From contig NC_084922.1 of assembly GCF_958298935.1 (NCBI RefSeq), forward strand, positions 7,132,501 through 7,196,500: a DNA stretch of 64,000 bases, in the 5' to 3' direction. The notes under the pieces were generated by a model. The model made no database searches, was not told where the DNA came from, and worked only from the letters and a program-made list of their open reading frames with translations. Position 1 is the first letter of the stretch. Each line of letters opens with the position of its first letter. Shown here piece by piece: positions 59,607 to 64,000 of this stretch. The translations under genes and the position numbers were made by a program. The DNA is from Phragmites australis (Eukaryota; Streptophyta; Magnoliopsida; Poales; Poaceae).

Positions 59607-62369
59607 TCATCTTGGAATTGATCTGCCCCTCTTCCTCTTGCTTGATAACCTCGAGCGGAATGTGCTGTTGGCTTGCGTGTTGTTGGCTTGCGTGTGGCCA
59701 TCCTGGCTTTGAGATTGCTTCTCATATTCAGGGACAGACTCGGTACCCTGATCAGGCACCATGGAATGAATTATCTCTGCCTCCCTATCCTTCCGGCGCT
59801 CTACCTCCGGTTCAGCTACAGCTGTTGCTGTTGTTGATGAGCATGGAATCACATTAGCAATCTCGCAAAGTGACGATCCACCAAGTTCACCGATAACTTC
59901 CACACATGTTCTAGTGACTCTTTCAACGAAAGCATGACATTCACTTCTGGAGCAGCCTTTTTGAGAAGCTGCCTCCTTTGCCAGGATAGTGAGTTTGTCG
60001 GTCTGGGACAAAAGATGGACGCATCAGAGATATCCATGAAGCTATGCATTTGACTGATAATAACATCATTTACGAACATCTTGAACCAAATCACATCTTA
60101 CAAGTAGGACATCTTACCACTGAGTGGATCAAATGAGCCCTGGGGGTATACCGAAGCTGAGAAGCATGAAAAGGATCTTCAGAATCAGCTATTCCACTTT
60201 TCCCAGGTGTCCCACCCTTGTGACCATTACTTATTCTCATTGGTGTGCAGAGGCGGACACGTGTCGATCGTCTGTACCACCTCAAATAATTCATGTAGTA
60301 AGCATGATCGTATGGTCGTTCTTCCACAATAACATGCTGCGCATTTGCTTCCCACATATCCACAAAAGACTTGTGCTTCTGTGCCCAATCATTATGAATC
60401 CTTCCGCGACGACAACTGCAATATCATTGGAAATAATGTGTTGTCAGATACTGGTAGATGATCGATAACTTGATAGAACACAGCCATGCACAGACAATGC
60501 AGGCAATAATATTTGTAAAAAAAACTCTTTTTTTGAACATACCAATGAAGTTCCACACTTGTGTCCCGTAATGGTGGCGGGCACACCTGATGGAGACCAA
60601 ATTGGCGCATCACTCTCTCAGGCATGTAAACCTCCACCATATAGAAATAAACTAGAGGTGCTTGGGTTAACCATAAATGAGAATCCTGGGTACATATAGG
60701 GGCAAGCAGTAGTTCATTCACCCGTTCTTCCCTATATGGACACCATACAACCTGGTCATCTGTTAACAAGTCAAACTCATTTGTGAAGTGCTCATAGCAA
60801 CGTGCCGGAGCTGCTCGACGCGTGCACACACCCACAACCCATCGAAGACCAACTGTGGGTCTATCCCTTTCATCCTCAAGCTCCTCCACATTTGGGTATT
60901 TTAGCTTTACCATTTCTGGCCTGCCAATAGGGAAGCGCTCCCATGACCAAAGTTGTAGGAGCAAAAGGCAACCAGTCAGATTACTTTGATCCGATTGCCT
61001 CCTGCAAGCATCACACATTGCCCTGTAGAGGTATGCCAGAGTAGCGGAACCCCAACTGTATGAACCAATATTCTCAAGATCGGCAATCAATGGAAAGGGG
61101 TGGAAGGGGTACAAATCACCAGAGGCGTCAGGAAATAATAGACCACTGATCAAGCTAAGGATGTATGCTCTGGCATGCTGCTTAACAGTCTCCTCATCAG
61201 CATCTTCTGGACAGTTATTAAACTCAGCCCTGACCCATGAAACCCTCGACCCAGGGCGGGGCCTACTATCTGATGGAGGTGATCTCCCAAGGTATCGCTC
61301 AACCAATTCATTCTGGGACTCTGTTGTGTTTACAGTGACAGCACGACCAGCAAAAGGAAGTCCAAGAATCATCGCAACATCCTGTAGTGTGATTGTGACC
61401 TCGCCACAGGGCATGTGAAAAGTGTGGGTCTCAGGTCTCCACCTATCAACTAGTGCAGAGACAAGTGCACGATCAATGGAGGGCAGTCCAGCCCTACAAA
61501 TATTCACCAGCCCCATCAGCCCAGCTGGCCTAAGGTAGTGTTCATACCGCTTGTCAAACCGAAGAGGCTCACGGGTACGAGGATTGAGCTCAGTTAGATT
61601 CTGTGCAAAACCATGGAAGCTACAAATCAGTGGTTTGCTCTTAGATGAAAATAATTTGCAACATAAACGCTATGAATTCTCTTTGATCTACCTGCCCTGA
61701 TACTAAAGCACGAGCACGATGATCAGCATCATACAAGCCAATTAAAGGATAGGAAGTTGTACCAACCGTCCCCAAAGCTCCATTTTGATCTTGACCAGAC
61801 TGAACCTCTGCATCTACAACCTGTCCACCATTGTTTGCACAGGTCCTGGTGCTTCTTCTTGGTTTTCGTAGTAGAGCATGTTGAGATTGAGAATGCTCAT
61901 TTGGTGGACTGACTGTCACCATTGAAGGAATAGCAAAAGAACCCTGTTCTGGATGTCGTGGTTGCGCATTTTGACGTTGTACGTCCGCCGGTTCACTAGC
62001 AACTAGAGACAGCTCTGAGGAAGTGGCCTCTGTAGAGGAATGCCTTTCTGCTTGAACATAAATCTCCAGACAATTCCACTCAGTCCCGTTGAAAACTGCT
62101 TTGACATAGCTACTCCAGGACATATCATTGTCGATAGGCACCATAATGAAGTGCCGATGAGCACCCCCGCCAACATTCATCCTTCCCTGCACACGGATGC
62201 TATGTGTCACAGGTTTCCACCCAAGCTTCTTGTGCACGGCATCAATTAGCTCATCAAATGTGGGTGCTATCTTAAACCATATCCCCTCCTCAGTGAGGTT
62301 CCCAAACTCCACCCCGTTTGGCCCCTTCACCAGTTCCCCGCCACGGTAAACTCGCACAAATCTGTCCAT
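59607..62369 (-). CDS. Mutator-transposase N-terminal domain fused to plant mobile domain (MAIN-like protein)
   Basis: Four exons, 62369-61692, 61600-60543, 60415-60118 and 60002-59607, join in phase to 809 residues. Residues 1-110 (MDRFVRVYRGGELVKGPNG, then WFKIAPTFDELIDAVHKKLG) are the N-terminal domain found in grass MuDR-type transposases. A polar linker follows to about 226. Residues 233-590 are a plant mobile domain: YEHYLRPAGLMGLVNICRAG, DRWRPETHTFHMPCGEVTIT, DVAMILGLPFAGRAV, and later MPERVMRQFGLHQVCPPPL with the C-terminal NDWAQKHKSFVDMW and NYLRWYRRSTRVRLCTP. The tail ends in a basic NLS-like SSKRKRGRSIPR. No transposase DDE core or SWIM finger is present. Arabidopsis MAIN and MAIL1 (PMD proteins) act in the nucleus in transcriptional silencing and genome stability. 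This copy is intact and may be a domesticated gene or a recent transposon gene. The start at 62369 lies 9 bases after a good acceptor (TTTGGCAG). Confidence 0.88.
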
Positions 62370-62875
62370 TGCTCCTGCCAAACATGAATGCACCCGAATT
62401 GGAGGTCAGGCCACATTTAGATTTACCAATCCAGTACAAGAACCATGATGCATAAGCATGTTAGCACTCATGAATTCATGATAGCAAATCGTGGCACTCC
62501 AAAGTACCATGCCAAATAGAAATGGCTACAAAGGATCGGTAAACATTTTTCCAAGAACCACTACAACTCTGCAAGAAACCGCGACAAGGAACCTGCTGCT
62601 TTCTTGGTACTAGTCTCCCTAGTCTCCTAAGCACCGCCAACATCTCGAAACCCTAGACTTCCCCCAGTCTAACTCACACTACAACCATGATCTACGAACA
62701 GCTTAGCATTCTTCTCACCCTACACCGACGCGGCGCAACATCTGAAGGATCAAAGGTATATCTTCTAATCGGGGCTTTCTCCCAAGTCTTTGCTCGAGCA
62801 ACTCGCATGGGAGGGTGGCTGAGCTTCAGGGCGAGAAGGAAGAGGGCATTCTTTATTCGGGGAGGGCGGAGCTTA

Positions 62876-63000
62876 CCGATGGCGGGAATTGCGCGGCGGG
62901 AGCGGTGGCGCGGGGGACGGCGGCGGCGAGTGGCAATGGGCTGTTTATTTCCTCTTCTTACCTCTGGTTGGGGGCGGGTCGAGGCGAAAGACGCATTTGT
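62876..63000 (-). promoter_or_regulatory. Probable non-coding first exon and promoter of the PMD gene
   Basis: CCGCCATCG|gtaagctcc on the minus strand gives a strong donor near 62875, matching the acceptor at about 62378. The GC-rich sequence to about 63000 would be the leader. The start of transcription is not defined. Confidence 0.4.
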
Positions 63001-63223
63001 GTTTGGCGTTTCTTGCTTCAGAGGTGTAAAACGCTACGCCGTTCAGCGTATACTACTGAGGCCCAAGGAAAACTTTTTTATACACCGCTTGAAAGTTTAT
63101 TTGTCAGTACTTGACAGCCGTTTATACTTTTTTTTTTTAAGAAATACAGTAGAGAAACCCTTCTGTGAAATCTATGAGAACCGGCGTAGCAGGTGGCACG
63201 AGCGCAACGACAGTTGCGCCTAG

Positions 63224-63868
63224 CGTAGCTTCGGTCGTTTATACTCTTGTTGAAAGATGCATGTGGTTATCATAGTTATATCAAAAGCTTAATGATTTAG
63301 ATATTGTTAAATTAGATATGAAGATCTACATTGAACATATATAATGTGTAGTTAGTGGGATTCGAGGTGTGTGTTCGTGATTCTCTGGAAAGAGGTGAAC
63401 TGCCGAAAGATAGCCACGGTAGGAAAACAAATATAAAGAATTCAAGTACATAGCACTAATAATATACACCATTTAAGGGGTGTTTAGATGAGAGGGATCG
63501 CCGTGCGAATTTTAAGATTTTTTTGGTTTCTGGATATGGAACATATAGTCCCAACTCCTGCTGGATATCAACAGTAGCAGAATTTGGACTGAATTCGCAG
63601 GGGAGACAACAATAAAATGCATCAGTGCATTGGGACTGAACTTGCAAATGCACCAGGTTTATTGCCAGGTAGTACGTTCAGTGCAATATCTCATATAGCA
63701 TCAGTACATCACCACCATCCATCACGTCATAAGTAAAAGCTCAGCAAAAAGAACGGAAATACACTGACGTATGGTGGGACTTCTTAACTTTGCATGGTGA
63801 TATATGTATGGAAAAAAATGTTGCTAACTTGCTAACTTATAGCTATTGATATTTCGGATAAAACTCGG
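63224..63868. other. Intergenic, nothing recognised
   Basis: AT-rich, with short ORFs only. The right part probably holds the 3' UTR of the gene entering from the window edge. Confidence 0.35.
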
Positions 63869-64000
63869 TTATTCGGTGAAAATGCTCCTTCCTCGCCCCA
63901 CAACTTGCTCCAAGTCCGCAAACCATGATGTCATCAACAATTTCTCTCGAGTAAGGCTCTCAATTCCGAATTTCAGATCTTCAATGCTCTGCTGCATTGT
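63869..64000 (-). CDS. C-terminal exon of an unidentified gene (cut by window edge)
   Basis: From the window edge the minus strand is open for 43 codons to a TAA at 63871-63869. The peptide is amphipathic and looks natural (MQQSIEDLKFGIESL, then LLMTSWFADLEQVVGRG). No stop or shift occurs, and the composition differs from the non-coding DNA to its left. I do not recognise the family; a coiled-coil tail is possible. Confidence 0.45.
   Translation of the reverse strand, partial: TMQQSIEDLKFGIESLTREKLLMTSWFADLEQVVGRGRSIFTE

Noticed and set aside
62687..63223. 178-residue plus-strand ORF
   Set aside because: It lies over the antisense of the PMD gene's intron and leader, has low-complexity Arg-rich sequence and no family resemblance.

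Overview
The window is plant nuclear DNA, almost certainly from a grass and probably a panicoid. The genes are intron-rich with GT-AG borders. The first exons and the intronless PPR gene are very GC-rich, as is usual in grasses. The intergenic space is filled with nested LTR retrotransposons, MITEs and tRNA-derived SINEs. There is no bacterial or organellar signature. All exon borders were read by eye from splice signals, reading phase and family resemblance, so they are models without transcript support.

Layout. 1-4.9 kb: an internally deleted copia (Sirevirus-type) element with both LTR regions. 5.05-6.14 kb: a MULE-like fold-back element. 6.2-9.4 kb: intergenic. 9.445 kb: a nuclear tRNA-Ser(UGA). 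10.3-13.7 kb: a gag-only Ty3/gypsy element whose 3' LTR ends about 150 bp before the first exon of the next gene. 14.5-16.2 kb (+): a two-domain saposin-like protein. 17.0-20.8 kb (-): ETG1/MCM-binding protein, 14 exons, with E2F-type sites upstream. 22.6-25.5 kb (-): a UDP-xylose transporter (UXT-like), 7 exons. 28.4-31.4 kb: a 3-kb solo LTR with a clean 5-bp target duplication. 31.9-39.8 kb: a decayed Tat-lineage gypsy element carrying a short antisense ORF with its own TATA box. 39.8-45.4 kb: copia fragments and LTR-like repeat. 47.3-54.7 kb (-): a 19-exon gene for a plant protein of about 930 residues that I cannot name with confidence (HEIP1 is a weak candidate); one intron holds a tandem duplication split by a SINE. 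55.9-57.8 kb (-): an intronless P-type PPR protein. 59.6-62.4 kb (-): a four-exon gene joining a Mutator-transposase N-terminal domain to a plant mobile domain (MAIN-like). 63.87-64.0 kb (-): the 3' end of a further gene cut by the window edge.

The host genes do not form a pathway. They cover replication licensing and sister-chromatid cohesion (ETG1), Golgi nucleotide-sugar import (UXT), vacuolar or secretory lipid binding (saposin-like), organellar RNA processing (PPR) and probably nuclear chromatin (PMD protein). The saposin and ETG1 genes are convergent; every host protein gene to the right of them is on the minus strand. The most unusual signals are the antisense gene inside the Tat element, the transposase-PMD fusion, a retroelement LTR abutting a host promoter, and arrays of short palindromes in the LTR sequence of three unrelated elements.
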